From Melanopsichium pennsylvanicum (taxonomy: Eukaryota > Basidiomycota > Ustilaginomycetes > Ustilaginales), in the NCBI GenBank assembly GCA_900208305.1, contig OAPG01000001.1, positions 1,178,001-1,242,000 of the forward strand: a stretch of 64,000 bases of DNA, written 5' to 3'. Both the position numbers and the translations under genes were made by a program. A model generated the notes under the pieces. It was not told the origin of the DNA. It ran no database searches and saw only the letters and a program-made list of their open reading frames with translations. Below are positions 1 to 8,236 of this stretch, piece by piece; positions within the stretch are counted from its first letter, which is position 1; every line of letters starts with the position of its first letter.

Positions 1-291
1 TGTGGGGGAACATGCGTAAGAGCGGACCATCCGGTCGGGAGGTCGCCGTGGAAAATCGCCGGTTCGAACTTTTCTTGAAGTGTCGAATCGAAACGCCGTA
101 ACATTGTCACTTTTGCAAAATCTCGGACCCGAGGTTTGTGAGAAGGATTGCAATTTTTGGTATTCACACCGCCCAATCAAGTTGGTTTTTGTAAGCTGCT
201 GCTCACCATCACGACCTTCTCTAACACTACAGTGGCCACATCGCTCTTACAAACAACATCAGTAACGTGAACGGAGAGGAGCCTACAGAGA
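1..291. other. Upstream region, no gene seen
   Basis: I see no convincing coding sequence here. It holds the presumed promoter and 5' leader of the mitochondrial ribosomal protein gene that follows. A GGTTCGAAC word near position 61 resembles a tRNA B box, but the flanking bases do not form a T stem, so no tRNA is called. Confidence 0.4.
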
Positions 292-929
292 ATGTCCCAA
301 TTTGTAGGAAACGTAAGTCTCAAAATCCAGACTCAGAACGAATAAAAGATAGTAAGGCAGTGCTAATCCCTTTCTCTTATCCTTTGCACTCACTCGAATT
401 CGGATGCTCAACGAAACCAAACGCATCGCTTTACGAATGCTCTACGTGTATGGACACCTTCAATTCGTATATTCAGTCTACACTAGCATTCGCCAGAACA
501 TGGCATGCAGTATCAGCAAAAGATCGAGTGCTGGGCCCCCTCGCCGTCAATATTGCCAAACTTCTTATGGGCAAGCACAAGCCTATCTATGACCAATCCA
601 AAGATCTCGGAGATTATGTGATTGTCACTGAAGCGAAACAAGTTGTCGTCACAGGACGTAAGGCGGACCAGCGAGTGTACAGGCACCACACCATGTTTCC
701 GGGTGGATTGAAGGAAATCAAGTACAAAGAAATGATGGAGAAGAAACCTGAAGAGATCATCAGAAAGGCTGTTAGCGGCATGTTACCTAAAAATACTTTG
801 CGGGATAGAAGGCTGGAAAGGTTGAAGATTTTTGGTGGTGAAGAGCATCCATATGCGCAGAATGTCGTCAGGAGGTATGAGTCGGGGGCAAACAGCGTCG
901 ATGCTTCTCAGCCCGCATCAAAAGCATAA
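292..929 (+). CDS. MRPL13: Mitochondrial large-subunit ribosomal protein uL13m
   Basis: Two exons, 292..312 and 477..929, with a 164-nt phase-0 intron (GTAAGT donor, TTCAG acceptor), giving 157 aa. The seven-residue first exon (MSQFVGN) joins to STLAFARTWH, matching the conserved N-terminus of the L13 family (yeast Mrpl23 begins MSQKIGHSGLAFARLWH, from memory). The rest carries family blocks: GKHKPIYDQ, GDYVIVTEAKQVVVTGRK, AVSGMLPKN and EEHPYAQN. The protein is a structural component of the mitochondrial ribosome and binds large-subunit rRNA near the tunnel exit. Length is close to that of the yeast protein (about 163 aa). An ORF read without the intron begins at a GTG and is not the real start. 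No separate cleavable presequence is visible, as in yeast. The splice model rests on the homology across the junction. Confidence 0.93.
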
Positions 930-1110
930 AGTATATAGTATCGGATCGACATTCATACCGTCTTTTCTTACGGCATAACGTGATCGTAATTCTTTCTGAC
1001 ATTGCACCGTAATGACCGAAGAAGGAGCCTGAACATACATGCCCTCACCTTAAACCTCATTATCGCACATTTCTATCGTTCTGCCTTCAAGGGCATCTGT
1101 ACTTGTACCG

Positions 1111-1281
1111 TCACTGCCTTTCCGAAATGATCTCAAAGTAGTCATACTCGCTCACATCACAATCTGTCCAGTTGCAGACATACTTGACATCGTGTGCAGC
1201 TCCAAAATCTCCATCCAAGGAAGTTGGACTTAGGCAGCGAAGCTTGAGGTTGGTGTATTTCTTACTGCGAAATCCGGTCAT
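1111..1281 (-). CDS. Possible small protein of unknown function (56 aa)
   Basis: Short ORF starting at the ATG at 1281 and ending TGA at 1111. I do not recognise the product. It is rich in charged and aromatic residues toward its C-terminus (CNWTDCDVSEYDYFEI) and has three cysteines. A good TATA box (TATAAAAA) lies about 92 bp upstream on the same strand, which is the main reason to list it. The same frame stays open further upstream to about 1542, but that would place the start before the TATA and overlap the divergent gene at 1509. It may be a real small gene, the last exon of a longer one, or chance. Confidence 0.3.
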   Translation of the reverse strand: MTGFRSKKYTNLKLRCLSPTSLDGDFGAAHDVKYVCNWTDCDVSEYDYFEIISERQ

Positions 1282-1372
1282 CAGCGGGAATGGGCTCACT
1301 CGTGTGAGGTGGAGATTTTCTGGTTGGCGTGCCTGCCTCGCCAGGAAGCCGCCTTTGGACCCTGACACGTGG

Positions 1373-1380
1373 TTTTTATA
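1373..1380 (-). promoter_or_regulatory. TATA-like box
   Basis: Reads TATAAAAA on the minus strand, followed within a few bases by an E-box core CACGTG. Its spacing suits initiation near 1345 and the small minus-strand ORF at 1281. Confidence 0.35.
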
Positions 1381-1508
1381 TGATTCAGCGAGCCTTTGTC
1401 TTGAAACAATAATCTCCTTTGGCTGCTTGCAACTTCGAATCCTGTGACCACCATCAACGTCGCCACCACACTCGTGATTGTAATAAAGCAAGAACGAAGA
1501 TAGAGAAG

Positions 1509-2045
1509 ATGTTTCCAATACAATCCATCGCCTCATCTTCACGGTTGACTCTCAGCCGCAGTTTCGAATTGACAACCACCATTCGTCAGCTCCACAACTC
1601 AAATCGAGTACAATGGTCTTTGATGAGCTTTTTCTCACGCAACTCCCAATTTTACGATCTTGCATCGAAAGATTCTTTCAGCACTATACAGAAATCTTAT
1701 CAGACACCTTCCATAACTATTTCTACGACAAATGTATACGCGAACCCAAAAGCAAATCAAGCAGCATTCAACACCAACACAATTCCAAACCCAATCACCA
1801 AAGTAACAGCTTCGTACGACCACACAACAGCTACTTCCACAATAACAAATGTAGTGCGACAAGTTGAAGCGCAAAAGAAAGCACAAGCGGCAGATTTTAG
1901 GGGCAAAATGCTGGCTCGCGATCAGGAACTTCTAGCCAAACTTCTAGATCGAGAAGGTGGATCTGCAGGAGTCTCGATCGTCAATGGTTCTTACGAGGAA
2001 GGGTTGGGTCCCCAAACAAAGAAAAACATGTTTCGTCTCATTTGA
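1509..2045 (+). CDS. Small protein of unknown function, possible mitochondrial targeting
   Basis: 178 aa from the ATG at 1509; an in-frame reading further upstream lacks an ATG. I do not recognise the family. The N-terminus (MFPIQSIASSSRLTLSRSF) is Ser/Arg-rich without acidic residues, and a second Arg-containing segment follows, so a mitochondrial presequence is plausible. The middle is Thr/Asn/Ser-rich and probably disordered. The C-terminal third looks better ordered: a charged helix-like stretch (VRQVEAQKKAQAADFRGKMLARDQELLAKLLDRE, broken here only for description) followed by a Gly-rich tail. Function cannot be assigned. A C-terminal intron cannot be excluded because the final residues lie close to the stop. 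Confidence 0.6.
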   Translation: MFPIQSIASSSRLTLSRSFELTTTIRQLHNSNRVQWSLMSFFSRNSQFYDLASKDSFSTIQKSYQTPSITISTTNVYANPKANQAAFNTNTIPNPITKVTASYDHTTATSTITNVVRQVEAQKKAQAADFRGKMLARDQELLAKLLDREGGSAGVSIVNGSYEEGLGPQTKKNMFRLI

Positions 2046-2410
2046 ACTCTTTGTCATCTTCACTCACAAACAATATTTGGCTTTGAATCGTGGTGAGGCT
2101 TCGAACATTCAACATCATCTACGCTACATACCCAAGCATAATTAGCACAACCATCCAGTTCGACATCGTGCTAGGCCTGCTTTTACCCACAAACCGGACT
2201 TGTTCTGTGTGCACGCTCGATCAACAGAGCCATTTGTTGCCCATGCTTGACAATCTCTAGATTTTTTTTCCAGTCACGGTCTTTCTTCTTGCCATGAATT
2301 CGATCGATAAAGTTAGGATTAGATTTGGAAGTAACATGATACAAACGCAGAAAGAGTGTTTGATATACAAAGCATCGAAAGAATATCCTCTCTTCCATTC
2401 GTCTTTGCGC
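2046..2410. other. Intergenic, convergent 3' regions
   Basis: Lies between two convergent genes. It should hold the 3' UTRs and polyadenylation regions of both. I see no conserved coding sequence or RNA gene. Confidence 0.5.
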
Positions 2411-5400
2411 TTACGTTCGCCTTTGAAGCGCACTCGCAGGCACAACGTCACCATACAGACTCACTAGCGGACCCAAGCCGGGCCTGGCCCTGGAACTGAC
2501 CTTGCCACCCATCGCCCCGTATGTCTGAGCAACCAAACTTGGCCTTTGCACTCCTCCAAATCCCATATGAGCTTGTTGCTGCGCTTGGAAATAGGCCTGA
2601 GCGTTGAGACTGGTCATGCTCATCGAGTGCCTTGGATCCGCCATCAGACCTGGCGATAGCATGTATGGAGATGTGGGGCCAGGGGCGAGCTGTTGCATAC
2701 TTGTTGCATGATGCAGCATCTGCGCATCAGGTGGCATCAGCGAGGTTCGACGTTGGGTAATCTGCGGCGACGTAGGCAGTTGCGCCATGCTTCCGCGCTG
2801 GGACAACGTCTGGGGTGAAGCAACAAGGCTGGCCATCGAGGATTGGCGGTGAATATTCAGGCGCGGCGTTGCGGCTGTGGCTGATGCTTGCATACGTGGA
2901 CTGGCTATGGGAGAAAGCGTCTGCTCCACGGGCTGTGCCACCACACTCGTCCTTGACCTCCTCTGCCCCTCCCCTTGAACATACAAGCTGGTGCTAGATC
3001 GATTATTGCCCTGCAGCTTGGCTAGAGCCCCATCCCTCCCTCCTGGACTAGTTGGCTCCCCGATAGCAAGATTCGGAGAGCTGGGAGAACCACTCGGCTT
3101 AGGCTTATTGTGGCCAAGCAGAGGATTTCCAGCACCATAATTCGGCTCAGCCATTAGCACACTTTGCCGTGTGAACCCCCTTCTGTCTCTAGCCTCCTGG
3201 AGCAGCTTTCGGTTCTTCTCTAACCTTCGTGCTTCCAGTGCCGCCTTTCGTTCTTCGTATACCCTCTCCGCTTCAGTCCGTCTCGCTTCTTCTTCCCTAT
3301 TTTTACGCTCTTCTTCTTCACGTTCCCGCTGGGAGTCCTTTTGACGCAGGAGAGCAAGCTCAGCTTCGAGCTTGTGAATGCGCTCCTTTTCTACTGCCCT
3401 TTGAGCTCGGAAAGTCTGAAGTTGGGCTAGTGGGACCTCTTCGTCACTGCTGTCCCCTGCATCCCCGTTCTCATCTCGATCCTCGTCGCCGCCTTCCTCT
3501 TTCTCTTTGGTGACCTCTGGGATTGAAGCAGTAGAACAATTTTGGTGTACCATGCCCAATCCCATCCCAACTCCTTCCGAAGCTGCCCTTTCAGGCCCCA
3601 TCTGAGGCGACTGAAGCTGCGGCGAGCGAGGTGCCATCCACGGCGGCAATCTCTTGAGCTGGCTGCGAGGCGAGGCCAATGGAGACCCTCTGGGAGGACG
3701 ACCAGAAGCACTGTGACGACCTTGACCTTCCCAAACCGTCCCTTCACTAGCCGACCCCAATCGCGACACTCGCTTGGACTGCATATCTCTCGGTCTAAGC
3801 TTTTGCGACTTGAGCATAGGATACTTCATCAATCTCTCTTCGTCCACATTTGGCAGCCCAGCAAGCACTCGGATGCGCGGAGAGTAATCCATTCCTTGCG
3901 GAATCGTACTCCGGCCAGTAGCGAGCTTTGCTGAGCCATCGACAAGCACCTCTCCTACGCCGAACTCTTCTGCGGGAAGCAGGACCACCGTCCTCTCCGT
4001 AAAGGTTTTCCTCTTTGCCCAGGTGATGATTCCATTCTTCTCACCCATGCGAGCACCTCTGAATTCGCCGTGAATACCGCTCAATCGTCTTGGATTTTGA
4101 GGCGCAGCAATAGGTGGCTTCGCAAGAGCCTCCGGAGACACCAATTGCCTCTGCCTCAATGCCTTTCCAATTAGCTCTGGAGCGATGCTGCTGCTCCCAT
4201 ACCTCCTCTGAAACCAACTGATTTCGACCTCTTCCTCGATCCTGAGTCTCTCCCTCCTCAGCTTCCGCATAACCTCGGTCCTGGCTAATGCCACTTGAAG
4301 ATTGCGCGTAAATCCGTAGGTGGTCGAGTGCTGGCTAAGCTTGCTTTGAGAATTGACAGAGCGGGGGAAGCGCAGATCCTCATTGTTGTACAGAATTTCA
4401 CCGGCCGCAATGACAGGGATGAGGTTGCGCGCCTCAGCATCGCCAGCAAGGGTAGGTGCGAGGTGCTGATGCACTTTGAGTAGGGTGCAGTTGTAGAGAG
4501 ATTTCTTGGCGCCAGTATCGAGACCCGGAGGGCGAGGATTGGGTATAGCAGGGCCATCGGTGGAGGGTGAGCGGGTGCGAGAATTCGTTGCCAATGATGA
4601 CGGGTACCGGGCTGCTTGGTCATTGTCTTTCCCAGCCACAGCTGCTGCCGCGCAGCTTTCTGAGGTGGTGGTCTTCTTTGCGGACGAAGCCACCGGTGTC
4701 GTATCGGCTTCGTCCTCCTCACCATCATTTCCATACTCATCCTCACTCTCACTCTCCCCGTCCTTGCCAAACAAGCCTTTCCTGAAACGCTTGTGCACAA
4801 CGACATATCCTCCTGCCATTTGCCTCTTGTCAGCAGCGAAATTCTTCGCTGCTTCTTGCGTCAGAATCACTCGTCCATCCGTACCCCGCCTCGGCGGCGG
4901 TACGACCCTCGGACTAGGCGACAGAAAGCTACTTGGGCTCGGTCCGATACCTGTGATCTGTCCCAACGAGCTGCTCCTTGTCGGCAGCGGTGCTGCTCTT
5001 CCGCCCCTGAAACATGAAGAAGGCGTCATTTTCTCCTCTCCGCCTTCGCCAAAGTTGAGTACCGCACGAAGGAAATCAGAGTCACCCTCTTCCTCAATCA
5101 CTGCGGGAATGTCCCTTCTGTTGACATTACTGCTGAACCCCGCCGAAGCAGTAATTGTATTTGGCGCTGATGGAAAATTGGAAGAGACGCTGGAATAATG
5201 CGAAAAGGTACTGGACGCATGGCCGCAGCTGGAATCCCCATCAAACGTGGTATTCTCGCTGACACGTTCGTTTGGAAAATGGTTACTTTCGCTGAAGGCG
5301 CCCTGCTTAGTCTTCGGACTGACTCCACTGAAGCCTCTGTAACCTTCATCGGGAGTATTGAGTACATCCGCTACATTGATACTCGCAGGGAGATTCGAAA

Positions 5401-5959
5401 AGTTGCTGAAGAAGTCCTTCTGCCCGTTTGGCAGCCAGATCGGCTGCACGTGGTGAGGTGGGCTTGTGGGTGTGAGAGGTGGAGACTGCGCACTCGTACT
5501 GGAGCTACTGGCGGATTGGGAACGGGAAGCGAGCATGGGTGCTGTTTTGAGGTTTGAGGAAGACCGATTAAATAGCCTTCTGCCCAAGCCCTTTAGGGTA
5601 CCCATGCCAGAGGAGGACTTCGAAGAGTCCTGCTTCTTACTGGAACGTCTGCTAGTGGTGGCAAATTTCGTATACTCAGCATCGCTGCTTTCGCCCGTAG
5701 ATGAGGGGTGGTGGGGGGCATTGGGTGGACAGCGGTCATGACCGTTGTCAAGAAGAGGTCCACGCTGTGGTTGGTGCAGCTGGTGATGATCACGAGAGGA
5801 ATTGCTGTGATACATGCCAATGGAGTGCGAAGATTCGAGGTCGCAACCGTTGTTGGATGATGAGGTGAAGGAGGTTGTGCTGTTGTTCTTGCGGTTGTAG
5901 GTGTTAGAGACGACGTCTTGGTGAGCTCGAGTCGAACGCTGGGGCTGGAGGAGCATCAT
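2411..5959 (-). CDS. Large disordered coiled-coil protein of unknown function
   Basis: 1182 aa from the ATG at 5959; the open frame continues upstream only through a GTG. I do not recognise a named family. Order: a Ser/Asn/His-rich disordered N-terminus (about 1-380); acidic patch near 400-430; a better conserved-looking core around 485-710, with motifs such as KKSLYNCTLLKVHQHLAP, AAGEILYNNEDLRFPR and WAKRKTFTERTVVLLPAEEF; a Pro/Ser-rich linker; a highly charged coiled coil at about 850-925 (repeated E/K/R heptads with LEAELALLR); and a long Ser/Pro/Gln/Met-rich tail. The architecture suggests a cytoskeletal, polarity or scaffold protein, but that is only inference. No transmembrane segment or enzyme motif is seen. 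A 5' exon beyond 5959 is possible. Confidence 0.75.
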   Translation of the reverse strand: MMLLQPQRSTRAHQDVVSNTYNRKNNSTTSFTSSSNNGCDLESSHSIGMYHSNSSRDHHQLHQPQRGPLLDNGHDRCPPNAPHHPSSTGESSDAEYTKFATTSRRSSKKQDSSKSSSGMGTLKGLGRRLFNRSSSNLKTAPMLASRSQSASSSSTSAQSPPLTPTSPPHHVQPIWLPNGQKDFFSNFSNLPASINVADVLNTPDEGYRGFSGVSPKTKQGAFSESNHFPNERVSENTTFDGDSSCGHASSTFSHYSSVSSNFPSAPNTITASAGFSSNVNRRDIPAVIEEEGDSDFLRAVLNFGEGGEEKMTPSSCFRGGRAAPLPTRSSSLGQITGIGPSPSSFLSPSPRVVPPPRRGTDGRVILTQEAAKNFAADKRQMAGGYVVVHKRFRKGLFGKDGESESEDEYGNDGEEDEADTTPVASSAKKTTTSESCAAAAVAGKDNDQAARYPSSLATNSRTRSPSTDGPAIPNPRPPGLDTGAKKSLYNCTLLKVHQHLAPTLAGDAEARNLIPVIAAGEILYNNEDLRFPRSVNSQSKLSQHSTTYGFTRNLQVALARTEVMRKLRRERLRIEEEVEISWFQRRYGSSSIAPELIGKALRQRQLVSPEALAKPPIAAPQNPRRLSGIHGEFRGARMGEKNGIITWAKRKTFTERTVVLLPAEEFGVGEVLVDGSAKLATGRSTIPQGMDYSPRIRVLAGLPNVDEERLMKYPMLKSQKLRPRDMQSKRVSRLGSASEGTVWEGQGRHSASGRPPRGSPLASPRSQLKRLPPWMAPRSPQLQSPQMGPERAASEGVGMGLGMVHQNCSTASIPEVTKEKEEGGDEDRDENGDAGDSSDEEVPLAQLQTFRAQRAVEKERIHKLEAELALLRQKDSQREREEEERKNREEEARRTEAERVYEERKAALEARRLEKNRKLLQEARDRRGFTRQSVLMAEPNYGAGNPLLGHNKPKPSGSPSSPNLAIGEPTSPGGRDGALAKLQGNNRSSTSLYVQGEGQRRSRTSVVAQPVEQTLSPIASPRMQASATAATPRLNIHRQSSMASLVASPQTLSQRGSMAQLPTSPQITQRRTSLMPPDAQMLHHATSMQQLAPGPTSPYMLSPGLMADPRHSMSMTSLNAQAYFQAQQQAHMGFGGVQRPSLVAQTYGAMGGKVSSRARPGLGPLVSLYGDVVPASALQRRT

Positions 5960-6354
5960 GGCTGTTGATGTGTCCACTGAGGGGCTTATCCGGGGAGAAA
6001 GTCTTTAGTTGCTGTCCAAGATGAAGCCGCTAAGGTCGCCTAATACTTCCAAGCGGATCAGGCGGCGCTCTGAGGATAGTTTCGGGTGCCTGGGACCTAT
6101 AGCAGGACTGAACTGGACAAGATGAAGGCGTGGGCAGGATCTACTACCGACAATCTGGCACGCTGGCTAAAAATCTTCCTGTGCTGAAGGTGATGAAGCA
6201 CGGGAAGTTGGCCAGAATAGTTGAGACCACGTTGTTATACGTCCAAATGCCGATAGATGAAGTGAATACGTTGTTCTCTTGGATATGAAGAAATGAATGC
6301 CAGCAGTCCAATTGCGTGGTGTTACTGCTAAACGTAGAAATCCGAAATGAGATA

Positions 6355-6402
6355 AAGCAGTGATGTGGGCCGGAGATGAAGCAGTGATGTGGGCAGGAGA
6401 TG
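6355..6402. repeat. 24-bp tandem duplication
   Basis: Two adjacent 24-bp units beginning AAGCAGTGATGTGGGC differ by one base, followed by a degenerate partial third copy. It lies in non-coding DNA. Confidence 0.7.
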
Positions 6403-6867
6403 GTACAGCGGTGATGGATCTGGCTTTAGATGGTGGAAGGTGAGAGTGAGGCTTCGGAATGGCGAGAAGTAGCACGGTCTAGACTAGTCAAGCAACAAGG
6501 ATAACAAGCCATGGGTTGCCCCTGTGGCTAGAGAGACGGCGAAGCGGACCTCGGTGCAAAACCCGCGCTCTCGACAGCGTCTAGGATGAGGACATATCAC
6601 GGCGGTTCAAGACGATGTTTGCATTTGCTGAGAAGGCCAGAGCAAGCGAGGATCGAGCTCAAACGACCCAACGAAGCGATGATGAAATGCAATATTGTGC
6701 TTGTCCGGCCCGACAGAACTTTGAGTTTCTCTCGCCTGTCTCGTCGACAGAAGGCGGAAATGGTGCTCAGGGACAGAAGCATCGCACAGGAGGCGCTGAC
6801 CCCGTACGGACAAGTGATTTTACAGCCTGTAGAAAAGCCAAAAAGACAAGATTCGCCTTCGCAATTG

Positions 6868-6902
6868 TATGTGTTTGTGTTTGTGTTTGTGTGCGTGTGC
6901 GT
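6868..6902. repeat. TGTGTT-type microsatellite
   Basis: An imperfect run of TGTGTT/TGTGCG units in non-coding DNA. Confidence 0.7.
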
Positions 6903-7819
6903 ACATCGTCGGGGCTTGTCTGGGCTGAAGTCGACGTACTGCTGGGCGGGGAAAATCGAAGGGCGGGACAGGGCGGGACAGATTTTTATCATGTTTCTAC
7001 ACAAGACACAGATCACAAGTGCTCTCTGTGCATTGCATGCAAGGTGCCACAGAGAGGTAGAAGAGAGAAGCCGATGATTTCACATGGCAGCACCATGAGA
7101 GTGACATGGAGAGAGAGAATGTATATGTATTTAAAGTGTAAGAGACACGAAAGCTTGGAATGCAGGGCGGTGATCGCCCTGATTTGCGGATCGGAAGGTG
7201 TGTTGCATGAAAGGACGGATGGATGGCTGAATGCGTTGCATAGCACATGCGAGGTCGACAGGAGGGCAATTGGGCAGATAGGCAAGGGGAACAAAGCCAC
7301 TTAAGCAGAGCGAACCAATACCCTTCGCTAAACAGAATTCAGGAGAAAAAAGAAGAAAGATAAAAAAAAAAAAAAAAAAAAGATAAAAAAGATCTTCAGG
7401 GTGCTGTGCTCTTATTGTTCTTTCCGCTGGTCTGAGACAAAGGATAGGGTCTCCTATGGAGCCGATTTCTCTTTTTTTAATTATATCAAGAATAAAAGTA
7501 AAACGAACCAAAGGTCGACTAGGCGAGATGCAACAAAGGCACGCAGATCGGAGCCAAGGCAACGTGTACGGCTAAGCCGATATGGCTCAGTCATCGCGTA
7601 TAGTAACGTGAGACTCTTAACTCGCCATTCTCGTCATCAATTCCACACAATGCAATCTCGGAGGCCCCAGACACCCTCCCTCAGGCAAATTTGAGGTGGA
7701 ATTTCGGATAATCAGCTTCAGACTCAGTGATGTGGATGGCAAGGTAGACGTAGCCAATTTTGGGCCGCGGAGGCACGTTCCGTCGATTCTATATCAGAGC
7801 GAGCGGTTCTCGCTATCAC

Positions 7820-7824
7820 TCAAG
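7820..7824. repeat. Target site duplication, left copy
   Basis: TCAAG directly precedes the 5' LTR and is matched by TCAAG directly after the 3' LTR at 12800-12804. A 5-bp duplication is typical of Ty1/copia integration and fixes the LTR ends. Confidence 0.85.
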
Positions 7825-7922
7825 AGTTGAAGATATTGCGCCGACCGAATTAGATGGGCAGATGAATTAAGGCATGAGGCGAATAAAGCTGAATGCGGAC
7901 AAAGCGAAGAAACTGAAGGCGA

Positions 7923-7994
7923 TGGCTCCCAATAGGGGGCTCGAACCCCTGACATTCATGGCTCCCAATAGGGGGCTCGAACCCCTGACATTAA
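7923..7994 (+). repeat. Two tandem 36-bp antisense copies of a tRNA-Lys(CUU) 3' half
   Basis: Units 7923-7958 and 7959-7994. Each begins TGG (complement of CCA), then the complement of discriminator G, acceptor strand ATTGGGA, T stem CCCCT, T loop TTCGAGC, T stem AGGGG, and variable loop ATGTC. Unit 1 ends with the complement of nucleotides 41-43 (TGA); unit 2 differs from it at one base there. The T stem pairs perfectly. Because CCA is added after transcription in eukaryotes, the source was a mature tRNA or a fragment of one. The units are in U3, so they are present in the 3' end of the genomic RNA rather than its 5' end. Confidence 0.88.
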
Positions 7995-8083
7995 CAAGAG
8001 GGAAATATTGTAATACGTGTATAGCGAACGATACTTGACAAGATTACCCTGTCTTTGCCGAATTTTGGGGGCCGCGACGAAGG

Positions 8084-8091
8084 TATATAAA
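8084..8091 (+). promoter_or_regulatory. LTR TATA box
   Basis: TATATAAA within the 5' LTR, about 150 bp before the gag start. It is the likely core promoter of the retrotransposon transcript; the 3' LTR carries the same box. Confidence 0.75.
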
Positions 8092-8161
8092 CCCGAAGAT
8101 TCAGCATGTAAATAGTCAGAAAAATCAAGCAAATAAGAACCAAGAATAACAACCTTCAACT

Positions 8162-8181
8162 GATTAAGAGTCTGAATGCTC
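8162..8181 (+). other. Primer-binding site antisense to the anticodon arm of tRNA-Lys(CUU)
   Basis: GATTAAGAGTCTGAATGCTC starts at the first base after the LTR. Its complement reads GAGC (end of D stem), then TCAGA (anticodon stem 27-31), CTCTTAA (loop with anticodon CUU), then T39 and C40. One extra T separates the D and anticodon stems compared with usual tRNA spacing. The site therefore suits a 5' tRNA half cut just after nucleotide 40, the internal-priming mode known for Drosophila copia and yeast Ty5 (both with initiator tRNA-Met). The primer identity is inferred from tRNA structure and memory of tRNA-Lys sequences. Confidence 0.75.
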
Positions 8182-8236
8182 AGAACGACGAGCTAACAAG
8201 AACAAGAAACAAGAACAAGAAACAAGAACCAAGAAA

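Larger units (their letters stand above)
5960..7824. other. Long non-coding stretch upstream of the retrotransposon
   Basis: About 1.9 kb without a believable gene. It should contain the promoter and 5' leader of the minus-strand gene starting at 5959. It also holds a 24-bp tandem duplication, a TGTGTT microsatellite, a 10-bp GC-rich duplication at 6961-6980 and a poly(A) run at 7362-7381. Several ORFs here lack family features and show no coding-like composition. Confidence 0.5.
7825..8161 (+). repeat. 5' LTR
   Basis: 337 bp, bounded by target duplication on the left and the primer site on the right. A TATA box at 8084-8091 puts the transcription start near 8115-8120, so U3 is about 290 bp and R plus U5 together only about 45 bp. 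It contains the two tRNA-Lys antisense units in U3. Confidence 0.95.

Noticed and set aside
1..80. tRNA suggested by a GGTTCGAAC word
   Set aside because: The flanking bases do not make a T stem, and no other arms can be formed.
7923..7994. tRNA-Lys genes or pseudogenes on the minus strand inside the LTR
   Set aside because: Only nucleotides 41-76 plus CCA are present, repeated twice and inside U3 of both LTRs; there is no 5' half, so they are captured fragments, not genes.
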